DNA of 64,000 nt from Mesorhizobium loti (GCA_014189435.1 CP050293.1:5461001-5525000); one strand, 5' to 3'; counted from the stretch's first letter, positions 50,016 through 59,626 are shown. Program-made: numbers and translations. Notes: generated by a model not told the origin, from the sequence alone.

Positions 50016-51030
50016 ATGCTGCCATCTCTCACCTCTGCAGAAGAAAGACTGTTGCTGCGCTATGCCGATCCGGAGGCGGCGGCGGTCGGGGAAGATTTGT
50101 CGGCAAAGACTTTGTCGGCGCTGCTCGACAATGCCGAATTCCACGGCATCTTGCCGATCATGCTGCGCAAGCTGCAAGAGCGCGGCGACCGCGCAGCTGC
50201 CACCGGATCAGGGGCTGCGGGACAGACTGGAGTATCTGCGCCAGAAGGCGACGATCGCCACCGGCCAGTCAATGCTGCTGCAATACCATGGCGACCGCAT
50301 CATGAAGGGGTTGGCGGCGGACAATGTTCCGGCGCGGATCGTCAAGGGGCCGGTCTTCGCGCGAAAGCTCTACCGCAACATCGCCGACAGGCCGTTCACC
50401 GACATCGACATCCTGGTCGAGCCCGCCAATCTGGCGCGGGCAAACCGGGTGATCGCGGCATGCGGCTTCGAGCTTGGCAGCAACGAGGCTGAATCCTTCG
50501 AACTGCAGGAATTCAAATGGCTCGAAAAGGAGAATTCGAGCCTGCTGGTCGAACTGCATGGCGACCTCGTGCATGACACCGGCATGCGGCGGCGCCTGTC
50601 GCTGGGGTTCCGGGAATTGCGCGCCATCGACGGCGAAGCGACAGACACGCCAGCGGCACTATTGACGATCGCCATCGTGCACGCCGCCGGCGGCCACAAA
50701 TTCCACCGGCTGCAGCTTTGCGTCGACGTGCTGCAAGGCGTGCGGGCGCTGCAATCACCCGAAGCGGAAGCACGCCTGTTCGACGCTGCCCGCATGACCG
50801 GCATCGAGCTTGAACTGGCTGTCGTGCTCAATGTGACCGGCCAGTTGTTCGACGAGAGCAGCGCGCTTGAACTCGCCGGCCGCATCAAGCCAGATCTCTC
50901 GATATGGCTGGCCAGACGGTTGATCACCACGAACACGCTGCTCGGCGTCAATTCCAGGGACAAGCTTGGTTCGCGCCTGCGCCGCGACGCCTTCCGGTGG
51001 ATCCAGCGATTGGTCAAGGCCAAGTCATAG
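50016..51030 (+). pseudogene. Nucleotidyltransferase-family protein, frameshifted
   Basis: The N-terminal part from ATG 50016 reads MLPSLTSAEERLLLRYADPE and continues to LRKLQERGDR. It then passes out of frame near 50190-50205. The rest, DQGLRDRLEYLRQKATIATG onward, lies in the next frame. It includes ARIVKGPVFARKLYRNIADR and FTDIDILVEPANLARA, the hallmark of the NTP_transf_5-like family, to the stop at 51030. One base removed (or two added) near 50197 would restore about 338 residues. Members often accompany PqqD and lasso-B2-type proteins, as here. It may be real decay or a sequence error. Confidence 0.75.
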
Positions 51031-51201
51031 CACCGCTAGCACCCGATGCCATCGGTCCAAATCCTAGAGCGGAGAGCACCGCAGGCGCGAACCGCTATGA
51101 GCGCGTATACACTTCAGTTGGGAAAGCGGTGGCGCGCCTTGGCATGGCCGCTCTGAATCTTTAAACGTCGTTCGGAAGCATACAACGAAGGATTGAGGGA
51201 C

Positions 51202-52059
51202 TTGGCCGATCCCAACACCCACATAGCGAATGCTGCGCGTGATCGTAGTTTCCCGCGAGTCGTCGCGGTCCTTACAACACGGAACGAGGAACGGTTCATC
51301 GCCGGATGTCTCGAGAACCTATTTCGTCAAGGCGTGCAGGTCTACGTCTGCGACAATCAGTCGACCGACCGGACGCTTGAGATTGTCCGGCGCTACAGCG
51401 GGGCCGGATTGATAGGATTCGAGAGCATCCCGTACAGCGGCTGGTACCGCTGGGAGCAACTTCTTCGCCGCAAAGAGGAACTCTTTCAGTCGCTCGAAGC
51501 AGACTGGCTCATGCATCTTGACGCTGACGAGATCCACCTTCCGCCGACTTCGCACTCATCGTTGGTCTCCGCTATTGCGGCAGCCGACGCACTCGGCTGC
51601 AACGCGATCGAGTTTTCTGAGTTCACGTTCATTCCCACCAGGGAAGCCCCCAATCACGACAATCCCAATTATCAACACACGCTGCGCACCTACTACCCGT
51701 TCCGGCCGACCTCCCCACACTGCGTCCGGGCCTACAAGAAGCAGGACGGCCCCATGGAGATTGCGTGGTCAGGCGGCCATCGCGTACGCTTCGGAGGTCC
51801 CGTGAAGCTCTACCCCGCGCGTTTTCGCATGAAGCATTATCTGTTCCTGAGCGCAGAGCACGCCGCGCTCAAGTATGCTGGCCGCCGGTATCTGAGCGAG
51901 GAGGTCGTTGGTCTTGGCTGGCACGGATGGCGACCCCGCTTGCGATCAGAGGATATCCAGCTGCCGGACGCTACCCAGGTGCGCACCACTGCGACGGACG
52001 ACGATCTTGACGAGGCCAACCCATGGTCGACCCACTGGCTTGAGAGGTACGCCTCGTGA
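51202..52059 (+). CDS. Glycosyltransferase family 2-like protein
   Basis: This 285-residue GT-A protein has RVVAVLTTRNEERFIAGCLE, VYVCDNQSTDRTLEIVRRYS and LMHLDADEIH (the metal-binding DxD). His-rich and Tyr-rich C-terminal sequence follows. TTG 51202 is preferred because GAAGGA ends 9 bases before it; TTG 51193 is too close to that site. It overlaps the next glycosyltransferase gene by GTGA. The substrate is unknown. Confidence 0.85.
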   Translation: MADPNTHIANAARDRSFPRVVAVLTTRNEERFIAGCLENLFRQGVQVYVCDNQSTDRTLEIVRRYSGAGLIGFESIPYSGWYRWEQLLRRKEELFQSLEADWLMHLDADEIHLPPTSHSSLVSAIAAADALGCNAIEFSEFTFIPTREAPNHDNPNYQHTLRTYYPFRPTSPHCVRAYKKQDGPMEIAWSGGHRVRFGGPVKLYPARFRMKHYLFLSAEHAALKYAGRRYLSEEVVGLGWHGWRPRLRSEDIQLPDATQVRTTATDDDLDEANPWSTHWLERYAS

Positions 52060-53006
52060 GCGATATACACCTCCCCCGCATTCTGGCGATCGCGGACCGA
52101 CCCGGCTGGGCGATCGATCGCAAGACCCAGAATCTCCGGCGTGTGCTGGAAGGAAGGTTCGAGGTCGTCCAACGATTTCAGCATGATGTGACTGAGTCCG
52201 ACGTGAACGCGGCGGACATCGTGCTCATCTTCTATTGGCTCCAATTCTCGAAGCTGGCCCTGCCGGAATCGGTCTTCGCCCGGCGGTCTGACAGGCTGGT
52301 TATCGGGATCTGCGGCCACAGAGAGCTGGAGGGCGAATTCCGCGAGCCCGGGCTCGCTACCCTGCGCCGGCTAGCACGCGCTGTCTTTGTCAATAATCGG
52401 CGGCTCGAGCACGAATACCGCCCTCTCCTGCGTGTTCCGGTCCACTACACGCCCAATGGAGTCGACACGACATTCTTCTGCCCCCCACAAGAGCCACAAC
52501 CCTATTCTGGCGAACTCCGCGTCGGATGGGCGGGAAGTCTCAGCAACCATGGTCCGGCACATCGCGGCTTCCACGAAGTCATCGAGCCTGCGGTCGCTGC
52601 CTTGCCGGGCGTGCGGCTACTGACTGCGATTCGGGAGCAACGCTGGCGTAACGCTGACGAGATGCTCGACTTCTATCGGGATCTCGACGTTTATGTCTGC
52701 GCCAGTCGCAGCGAAGGCGCTCCCAATCCTTGCTTGGAGGCGGCGGCGTGCGGTGTCCCCTTGGTGACGACCCGTGTGGGAAACATGCCCGAGCTGATTC
52801 GGGATGGCGAAAACGGGCTGTTCTTCGATGGAACTGCGGAGGGGCTTGCGAACAAGCTCGCCCTGTTACGGGACACGCCATCGCTCCGGTCGCGGATGGC
52901 CGCCCGCATGATCGAGACGATCCGAGAATGGGATTGGAGCGTTCTGGCCGAGAATTACGCGCACATGTTTGCCTCGTTGCTGCAGACGGAGCGATCGCGC
53001 CTGTGA
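52056..53006 (+). CDS. Glycosyltransferase family 4-like protein
   Basis: This 316-residue GT-B protein has a short N-terminal half and a recognisable C-terminal nucleotide-sugar domain. The latter has YTPNGVDTTFF, RVGWAGSLSNHG, and SEGAPNPCLEAAACGVPLVTT carrying the E-x7-E motif. The GTG start overlaps the stop of the previous gene, so translation is coupled. It probably adds a sugar to a surface or exported glycan in the same pathway as its GT2 neighbour. Confidence 0.88.
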   Translation: MSDIHLPRILAIADRPGWAIDRKTQNLRRVLEGRFEVVQRFQHDVTESDVNAADIVLIFYWLQFSKLALPESVFARRSDRLVIGICGHRELEGEFREPGLATLRRLARAVFVNNRRLEHEYRPLLRVPVHYTPNGVDTTFFCPPQEPQPYSGELRVGWAGSLSNHGPAHRGFHEVIEPAVAALPGVRLLTAIREQRWRNADEMLDFYRDLDVYVCASRSEGAPNPCLEAAACGVPLVTTRVGNMPELIRDGENGLFFDGTAEGLANKLALLRDTPSLRSRMAARMIETIREWDWSVLAENYAHMFASLLQTERSRL

Positions 53007-53241
53007 GATGTGCGGCTTCGGATGTGCCTTCCCAAACCTGCCCTTTGTAGCACCATTCGAGATTCCCCGGACCCTCGCTCTTCCATACCTCGCTCAGCAA
53101 GGATGACGAGGCGGCGCCGCGCGTAAACCGTTGTCCTTCTTTGCGCGAGACTTGAAGAAGAAGCACTCCGCAATACGCTATCCCCCACTCCTTGGAATTG
53201 CTTCAAAACAAGGAATAGCGACCGCACGTTGCCCGGGGTGT

Positions 53242-54228
53242 TCAGTCCCGCATCGTCAGGGCGGCGCGGATCAGCGCGGCCGCGTCGGCCGGGCGCGCAC
53301 CCACCTCCAACCGGAAGGTCGGCACCGCATTGACCAGCCCGGCGATGGTCGCCAACCGGCGTTTTTGCATCGGCGGCAGTCCGGTCATGCCGGTGCGGAC
53401 ATTGTCCACTGCCAGCGCCACCATTGCGTCCGTCCCGGCCATGGCAATGAGCCGGGTCTGGCTGTCGGCGGAGCGCGCCAGGTGCAGAAGGGCCGCCACC
53501 GGCCGGGCGGACGCGTTTTCGACCCGCACGATCCCGGCCAGCCTTTCAAGCGAGACGGGCTGCTCGCCGTTGCGATCCCAGGTCTGGCCAAGGCATGGCG
53601 CCACCTGCGGGATCATCTGCGCAGTGTTTTGATGGATCTTGACGGCGCGCGGCAAACCCCAGGCCACGACCTTGCCCGAACCGACATTCACGATCATGGC
53701 GTCGTCGGAGCAGAGGCCAAAGCCCTGTGTTGCCAGCGCCAGAGACGTCGTGGTCTTGCCGGTGCCGCTCGGGGCGTGGATCAGCACCACCGCATCGTGG
53801 TCAGGCAGGGTCAGCCCGGCCGTGTGCAGCATATGCTGACCACCGGCGTCGAGCGCGGCGTCGAGCACCAGCATCGACGGCGTCCAGGCAGCTTTCGCTC
53901 CGGGGCGAATCCGGAGTTCGGCCCAACCCTCCCCGCCATTGATCACAACGGTCTGACGCCCGGGAAAGACCAGATGGATGGTGCCGCCGTCCTCGATCAT
54001 CCGGCAAGAGCCGTCCTCCGGCACCTCGCCATCGAAGACGAGCGATCCGTGGGGTGTCTCATCCAGGGTCTCTGTTTCGATGATCTCAAGACGAAATCCC
54101 GGCTCGACCGGTTCCGCGATACGCAAGCCGGCGAGCATCCGGTCGAAATCCTGCCACAGCTCGGGGCGCTCGGCTGATATGCCGAGGATCTGGCCGTTGA
54201 GGCCATAGCACGCTGAAGGTCTGGTCAA
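53242..54228 (-). CDS. HPr-kinase-like protein of a RiPP-type operon
   Basis: This 328-residue protein has the P-loop APSGTGKTTT near residues 142-151, then GLCSDDAMIV, as in the C-terminal kinase domain of HprK. The N-terminal half is unassigned. Similar kinases occur with lasso B1/B2 proteins, where some phosphorylate the precursor peptide. The TTG start at 54228 overlaps the TGA of the B2 gene (TTGA), indicating coupled translation. It could alternatively act on HPr, since an HPr gene lies 7 kb away, but context favours the peptide role. Confidence 0.75.
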   Translation of the reverse strand: MTRPSACYGLNGQILGISAERPELWQDFDRMLAGLRIAEPVEPGFRLEIIETETLDETPHGSLVFDGEVPEDGSCRMIEDGGTIHLVFPGRQTVVINGGEGWAELRIRPGAKAAWTPSMLVLDAALDAGGQHMLHTAGLTLPDHDAVVLIHAPSGTGKTTTSLALATQGFGLCSDDAMIVNVGSGKVVAWGLPRAVKIHQNTAQMIPQVAPCLGQTWDRNGEQPVSLERLAGIVRVENASARPVAALLHLARSADSQTRLIAMAGTDAMVALAVDNVRTGMTGLPPMQKRRLATIAGLVNAVPTFRLEVGARPADAAALIRAALTMRD

Positions 54229-54659
54229 GCGGGACGCGCCTTTGTGGCATCGGCATGGTGACGGTAGATCTCGACCATGCCGGGAAGGCTGTCGCTGACC
54301 ACCGGCCTGCCGTCGAGGCAGACCCAGCAATGCGCCGACATGCGCGGCGCCTGCATCGACTTAGGATCGACGCCGAAGCGCAGGTCCGGATCGAAGCCGG
54401 CAAGGTGCAGGAAACGATGACCGAGCAGACCCTCTCGCAGGCACCTGCGGTCGCGCATCAGCCAGGGATGGCGGACGGTGCGGTTGACGGCGGCGACGAT
54501 GTAGGCGGACGGCAAGCCACGATAGGGCTTCGACGAGGTCAGCGGCGCCCATTTGAGCACGTCCTCGAAGCTGCGGTTGGCGACCAGGACCGGCATCAAC
54601 CGCGCGCTTGCCCATAGGTGGCAGCGAAACATAGCGCGCAGGAGAGGACCGTCGGCCAT
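54225..54659 (-). CDS. Lasso-peptide B2-type transglutaminase-like protease
   Basis: This 144-residue protein matches the B2 leader-peptidase family. Cys73 in RRCLREGLLGHRFLHLAG, His110 in MSAHCWVCLDG and Asp116 make the catalytic triad. It has WVCLDGRPVVSD and an N-terminal helical region. B2 proteins cut the leader of RiPP precursors handed over by a PqqD-type partner, which here is the gene directly upstream. ATG 54659 follows AGAGG; a TTG precedes it by one codon. No lasso cyclase is found in the window. Confidence 0.85.
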   Translation of the reverse strand: MADGPLLRAMFRCHLWASARLMPVLVANRSFEDVLKWAPLTSSKPYRGLPSAYIVAAVNRTVRHPWLMRDRRCLREGLLGHRFLHLAGFDPDLRFGVDPKSMQAPRMSAHCWVCLDGRPVVSDSLPGMVEIYRHHADATKARPA

Positions 54660-54695
54660 CAAGCGGTACCTCTAGCCATCAAGCACCTTTACACA

Positions 54696-54980
54696 TCAAG
54701 CACCTGGCGCGGCGAGGATACCTTCCGAGACCAGATCCGCGGCCAGTGCCGCGATGTCCTGGTCGAGCGTCCCCTTGTCGACCTCGAACTCCTCGCAAAG
54801 CAGGTCGACGATCTGGTCGAGGTTGCGCGCGCCGTCCACCTTGTCGAGAAAGGCTTCGGTCGTGCCGTTGCATGTGTAAAGCTGGCCGCTGCGCGCCAAA
54901 AGCACGACGGCGCCATCGCCGACATGCTGGACCGAAGCGTCTTCCGCCATTCGCAGAACCGTTCTAGAGGCAATTTCCAT
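54696..54980 (-). CDS. PqqD-like RiPP recognition protein (B1-type)
   Basis: This 94-residue protein has the PqqD fold pattern: VLRMAEDASVQHVGDGAVVL, LLARSGQLYTCNGTTEAFLD, then helices NLDQIVDLLCEEFEVDKGTL. Such domains bind precursor leader peptides. ATG 54980 gives the normal length; the frame extends 110 codons further upstream through non-coding sequence. It is the first gene of the PqqD - B2 - kinase unit and is divergent from a small membrane-protein frame at 55266. Confidence 0.82.
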   Translation of the reverse strand: MEIASRTVLRMAEDASVQHVGDGAVVLLARSGQLYTCNGTTEAFLDKVDGARNLDQIVDLLCEEFEVDKGTLDQDIAALAADLVSEGILAAPGA

Positions 54981-55265
54981 CACGAAACCCACCAAGCCAT
55001 GCAAGAACCCGGAAATCAGATAGCGCGGTGCCGGGACGCTGTCTATTAGACGATCATGAGGGACCGGCGGGCGGATTCTTGCGGCGATGCGTCCAGTAGG
55101 CCTTCGCCAAGTCGCTAAAAACGGCACGGCTGCCTGTTCCCGGCCGGAATCGTCCCAGAAATAGTCGTCAACGCGAGGAGACAAGCAACTGAACCGGTCG
55201 GCCCGACCGTTGCTTTTCTTCCCTAGAGTAAGGTAAAACCTGCCTGGGTCTTGGGGAGATTGCGT

Positions 55266-55382
55266 ATGCGTTACAATTGGGAACGGGCTCCGACGAGCTT
55301 CGAACGTCACAGAAAAGCGCTGGCGACAGCTCTTTTGATCGCTGGCGGCATTGGCCTCATGCTTGTGGCCCTGCCGATCTAG
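55266..55382 (+). CDS. Tiny single-helix membrane protein
   Basis: This 38-codon frame, MRYNWERAPTSFERHRKALA then TALLIAGGIGLMLVALPI, has a basic start and one membrane helix. GGGGAG precedes the ATG by 6 bases, and a spaced AT-rich leader lies upstream. It is divergent from the PqqD operon. There is no leader-like motif of a RiPP. The function is unknown. Confidence 0.45.
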   Translation: MRYNWERAPTSFERHRKALATALLIAGGIGLMLVALPI

Positions 55383-55429
55383 ACAAGCGCGGATCGAATG
55401 GATGTCGGCTGTCAGCGCGCCTGACCCTG

Positions 55430-56289
55430 TCAGCGCGGCTGGCCGGTGACGGCAAGGAAACGGCGATCTCGCCCCTCGAAACCCTGGCTGAAACGCTGCA
55501 CCAGCACGACAAGCACCGCCGGCTTGCCAGCCGGGGTGAACGCGTAGGATTCCGACAGGCTGTAGGAGGTCGGGCAGTTTCTCGAGCCCGGCACTGCCTT
55601 GTCCTCATGCAGGACCTTGAACGGCTTGCCGTCCTGCCCTTGCAGCTCAGCCGGAAGCCGAGCGCCTTGCCGGCCTTTTCACCTTGAAGTGCCTGGTCGC
55701 CCTGCCGCGTCGCATCGAAACTCGCCGAACAATCGCCCGTGCTGGCTGCCAGTATCTCGTCGAGCTGGATGGTCGAAATGCCCGTTTCGTCATAGAGCGG
55801 CGACAGCCATTTCTGCGACACCTGTTCGAGGCGGGAAATGTCGTTGTAGGCAACCATTTCACCCGGAAAGGTGAATTTGTCGGACGCTGTCTGCTCGCCC
55901 TGTGATGCGATGGCATATCTGGCGAGAACGGGTGCCGCCTGCGCGGCGGCCTGCGCCCTCGCCTGCTCCAGCGTCAGCGTCGCCTCCTCCGTTTCTTCAA
56001 CGACGATGATCGGCTTGCCGCCGACGAATTCATCGGTGCGTGTGTCGATGATGTCGATCTCAGACCAGCCGGAGTCCGAGGCGCCGGCGTCGAGCGTTCC
56101 ATATTGCTCGAAGGCGAAATAGGCGCCATCGGGCGAAAAGCCGATGATACGCCGTGCCGCGGCGTCGCCAGCCTGAGCGGTTCCAGCGGAGATCGCAAGT
56201 GCCGCGCCCATGACCGATAGGAGTGCAAAGCGCCCGACGATCCGCACAGCAGAGAACATCGCCACGCCAATCCGGTATCGCAATTTCAT
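55430..56289 (-). pseudogene. DUF2259-type secreted protein, frameshifted
   Basis: The first 220 residues carry a signal peptide (FALLSVMGAALAISAGTAQA). RIIGFSPDGAYFAFEQYGTL and WSEIDIIDTRTDEFVGGKPI follow, typical of DUF2259. After GFRLS the frame switches: LQGQDGKPFKVLHEDKAVPG and AFTPAGKPAVLVVLVQRFSQ continue the protein in another frame to a TGA at 55430. One missing C near 55655-55660 explains it. Uncorrected, the frame runs on as Arg-rich nonsense to 55357. The function of the family is unknown. It may be decay or a sequence error. Confidence 0.75.
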
Positions 56290-56403
56290 AGCTGCTTGCC
56301 CCCAAGCGCCCAGTCGATGTCGTCAGCACAATGGCGGGCATTTGCGGCCAAGGTTAGAGCGCGCTATCTGGAGGGAAGAAAATCATTCCTGGGGAGGATA
56401 CGG

Positions 56404-58311
56404 ATGGCTTCACGCTATCATGAGGTTTATGACGGCTGGAAACGCGACCCGGAACAATTCTGGGCGGACGCGGCCGGCGCCATCGACTGGTTTTCGCCCT
56501 GGGACAAGGTGTTCGATGCCACGGCCGGCGTCTATGGCCGCTGGTTTACCAATGCCACCTGCAACACCTGCTACAATGCCATTGACCGCCATGTCGCGGG
56601 CGGACGCGCCGACCAGATCGCGCTGATCCACGACAGCGCGATTACCGGCACTATCAAGAAATTCACCTATGCCGAACTCAAGCGCGAGGTGGTTGCACTC
56701 ACCTCGGTGCTGAAGAACCGCGGCATTCGCAAGGGCGACCGCGTTATCATCTATATGCCGATGGTGGCCGAGGCGGCCATCGCCATGCTGGCCTGCGCCC
56801 GCATCGGCGCCGTGCATTCGGTGGTCTTCGGCGGCTTTGCCTCGCATGAACTTGCCACCCGCATCGACGACGCCAAGCCGAAGCTGATCATTTCGGCATC
56901 CTGCGGCCTCGAGCCGGGTCGCGTCGTCGCCTACAAGCCGCTGCTCGACAAGGCGATCGAGATCTCCCGCCACAAGCCGGACGCTTGCCTGATCTTGCAG
57001 CGCGACCAGCTGCGCTGCGAGTTGAAGGAGCATTTCGACATCGACTACGCCGATGCCGTCGCCCGCGAACGGGCAGCCGGCGCCAATGTCGACTGCGTGC
57101 CGGTGCTTGCCACCGACCCGCTCTATATCATCTACACATCGGGCACGACCGGCCAGCCCAAGGGCATCGTGCGCGACAATGGCGGCCACATGGTCGCGCT
57201 GAAGTGGACGATGGAAAACGAGTTCGGCGTCAAGCCGGGCGAGGTGTTCTGGGCGGCATCCGATGTCGGCTGGGTGGTCGGCCATTCCTACATCGTCTAC
57301 GGGCCGCTGCTGCATGGCTGCACGAGCATCCTGTTCGAGGGCAAGCCCGTCGGCACGCCGGACGCCGGCACCTACTGGCGGGTGATATCGGAGCACGGTG
57401 TCGTAGCATTGTTCACCGCACCGACCGCGTTCCGCGCCATCAAGGGGCAGGATCCGAAGGGCGAGTTCATTGCCAAACACGACCTCTCGAAATTCCGCAC
57501 GCTGTTCCTTGCCGGCGAGCGCGCCGACCCGGAAACCATCAAATGGGCGGAGCAGAAGCTTGATGTGCCGGTGGTCGACCATTGGTGGCAGACCGAGACC
57601 GGCTCGCCGATGACGATCAATCCCGCCGGCCTTGGCCTGCTGCCGGTGAAATACGGCTCGCCCGGCGTGCCGATGCCAGGCTACGACATCCGCGTGCTCG
57701 ACGATGCAGGCCACGAAGTGCCGCGCGGCACGCTGGGCAATGTGGTGGTCAAGCTGCCGCTGCCGGCCGGCTGCCTGCCGACGCTGTGGAACGCCGATCA
57801 ACGGTTCCGCCAAGCCTATCTCGAAGAGTTCCCCGGCTACTACAAGACGGCGGATGCCGGCATGGTCGACGAGGACGGCTATCTCTACGTCATGGCCCGC
57901 ACCGACGACATCATCAATGTCGCCGGCCACCGGCTGTCGACCGGCGCCATGGAGGAGGTGCTTTCCGCCCATCCCGATGTCGCCGAATGCGCGGTCATCG
58001 GCATTGCCGACGCCATGAAGGGGCAGGTTCCGCTTGGTTTCGTGGTGCTGAATGCGGGTGTGACGCGCGATATCGGCCTGATCGAGAACGAAGTGGTCGG
58101 CCTGGTGCGCGAACGCATCGGCCCGGTCGCCGCCTTCAAGACGGTGGTGACGATCAAGCGCCTGCCAAAGACGCGCTCCGGCAAGATCCTGCGCGGCACC
58201 ATGCAGAAGATCGCCGACAAGGAAGAATGGACCATGCCGGCGACGATCGACGACCCAGTCATCCTCGACGAGATCACCATGGCCCTGAAGGAGCGCGGCA
58301 TCGGACTTTGA
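56404..58311 (+). CDS. prpE: Propionyl-CoA synthetase
   Basis: This 635-residue AMP-forming acyl-CoA ligase has P-loop YTSGTTGQPKG near residue 243, DHWWQTETGSPM, YYKTADAGMVDEDGYLYVMA and catalytic Lys in KTRSGKILRG near 593. The start RYHEVYDGWKRDPEQFWADA and the overall match to PrpE (rather than AcsA) support propionate activation. ATG 56404 follows GGGGAGGA. The gene stands alone, divergent from the DUF2259 gene. Confidence 0.92.
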   Translation: MASRYHEVYDGWKRDPEQFWADAAGAIDWFSPWDKVFDATAGVYGRWFTNATCNTCYNAIDRHVAGGRADQIALIHDSAITGTIKKFTYAELKREVVALTSVLKNRGIRKGDRVIIYMPMVAEAAIAMLACARIGAVHSVVFGGFASHELATRIDDAKPKLIISASCGLEPGRVVAYKPLLDKAIEISRHKPDACLILQRDQLRCELKEHFDIDYADAVARERAAGANVDCVPVLATDPLYIIYTSGTTGQPKGIVRDNGGHMVALKWTMENEFGVKPGEVFWAASDVGWVVGHSYIVYGPLLHGCTSILFEGKPVGTPDAGTYWRVISEHGVVALFTAPTAFRAIKGQDPKGEFIAKHDLSKFRTLFLAGERADPETIKWAEQKLDVPVVDHWWQTETGSPMTINPAGLGLLPVKYGSPGVPMPGYDIRVLDDAGHEVPRGTLGNVVVKLPLPAGCLPTLWNADQRFRQAYLEEFPGYYKTADAGMVDEDGYLYVMARTDDIINVAGHRLSTGAMEEVLSAHPDVAECAVIGIADAMKGQVPLGFVVLNAGVTRDIGLIENEVVGLVRERIGPVAAFKTVVTIKRLPKTRSGKILRGTMQKIADKEEWTMPATIDDPVILDEITMALKERGIGL

Positions 58312-58448
58312 GCCACTGAAGGGTGGGTTGCGGACGACCCGTTGCCTGTCTGCGTTGGGCGCCTTTTCGATCGGCAAGCAATACTTTTATTGTGCAACGC
58401 AGCAATGCACCCTACAGTGCTTTGCGGGGGGCCATCGACAAAGGTCGC

Positions 58449-59531
58449 ATGGCTCAGCAGAAGATTACATTTGGCGGCGTCGACATCCTGCGGTTTCTCG
58501 CCGCCGTCATGGTCATGGTCTACCACTATGGCTTCTGGGTGTGGGCGTATCCGGACGGTGTTTCGGCGCGCGCCACGGGTGGCGTTCCCCCGCAACCGGC
58601 AATAGGCGCCTGGGTCGAATCCGGCTGGGTCGGCGTGCAGATCTTCTTCGTCATCAGTGGCTTCGTCATCGCCTTCAGCGCCGAAAGGTCGACGCCCCTG
58701 CGGTTTTTTGAGGCGAGAGTAAAACGGCTGGCACCGGCGGTCTGGATCTGCGCACCGGTCACGGCGGTGGTGCTGCTGCTTGTCGGCCTCAGCTGGCCGA
58801 CGGACGCCGTCATCCGGCTCGTCCGCACCGGCCTGTTCGCCCCTTACGCGCCATGGGTGGACAGCGTCTACTGGACGCTCGGCATCGAGATCGCCTTCTA
58901 TGCCGTCGTCTGGGCCCTGCTCAGACTTGGCCGCTTCCATCAGATGGAAATGGTGGCCATCGCCATCGGCCTGGTCAGCACGCTGTTCTGGTGCCTGTAT
59001 TACCCGCTCGGCTGGGCTGATCTTGCCGAAACACGTACGCTCGACCTGCTTCTGGTGCATCACGGTGTTTTCTTCGCGACCGGCGTCATGCTGTGGCTGA
59101 TGCGCTTCAAGGCGGTGACGGCAGCTCGCCTTGCCTTTTGCGCCCTGTTCCTGGGCGGCGGCGTGCTGCAGATCGCTAGTTCGGTCGACGTCCACATCCT
59201 GAAGGTCGGGCGGGAGATGCCGTTCGCGCCGCCGATCCTCATCTTCATCATCGGCATCGCTTTGATGGCATGGTCGCTGCGGCTCGACCTATCCTGGAGC
59301 GGCTGGCGCCGGATAGGCCTGATGACCTACCCGCTCTACCTGCTGCACGATGTCGTCGGCGCAGCCCTGCTCGGCGCCCTGGTCCGCGCCGGACTGCCGC
59401 ATCTGGTCTCGATGGTGGTCGTCGGTGCGACGATGATCGCGGCAAGTTGGCTGGTGGCGACCGAGGCCGAGCCACGCATCCGGCGGCTGCTCGACCACAC
59501 CGTTTTCCGTTATCGGCTCAAGGCCGCGTAG
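58449..59531 (+). CDS. Acyltransferase 3 family membrane protein
   Basis: This 360-residue integral membrane O-acyltransferase starts ITFGGVDILRFLAAVMVMVY with the catalytic His in VYHYGFW and has about ten helices. Proteins of this family acetylate or succinylate surface sugars such as exopolysaccharide, O-antigen or Nod factors. AAAGG precedes ATG 58449. Nearby glycosyltransferases and ExoP/GalU genes suggest a polysaccharide substrate, which is inference. Confidence 0.88.
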   Translation: MAQQKITFGGVDILRFLAAVMVMVYHYGFWVWAYPDGVSARATGGVPPQPAIGAWVESGWVGVQIFFVISGFVIAFSAERSTPLRFFEARVKRLAPAVWICAPVTAVVLLLVGLSWPTDAVIRLVRTGLFAPYAPWVDSVYWTLGIEIAFYAVVWALLRLGRFHQMEMVAIAIGLVSTLFWCLYYPLGWADLAETRTLDLLLVHHGVFFATGVMLWLMRFKAVTAARLAFCALFLGGGVLQIASSVDVHILKVGREMPFAPPILIFIIGIALMAWSLRLDLSWSGWRRIGLMTYPLYLLHDVVGAALLGALVRAGLPHLVSMVVVGATMIAASWLVATEAEPRIRRLLDHTVFRYRLKAA

Positions 59532-59604
59532 CCGCCATTGTCCGCTTGAGCGAATGCCGCGATCCGGCTGATTAAGGCTTGACCAATTCCAAGGAAGCCT
59601 ATTA

Positions 59605-59626
59605 CTTTGGATCCATGGATCCAAAG
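59605..59626. promoter_or_regulatory. Perfect 22-base palindrome over the GntR start
   Basis: The sequence from CTTTGGATCC (59605-59614) to GGATCCAAAG (59617-59626) is an exact palindrome centred on the ATG of the GntR gene at 59615. It is a likely operator for autorepression by the GntR protein. A ribosome site AAGGAAG lies 18 bases upstream of the ATG. Confidence 0.65.

Noticed and set aside
52995..53166. Minus-strand frame downstream of the kinase as a RiPP precursor
   Set aside because: It has no YxxPxL-like leader, overlaps the glycosyltransferase gene and has no suitable start with a ribosome site.
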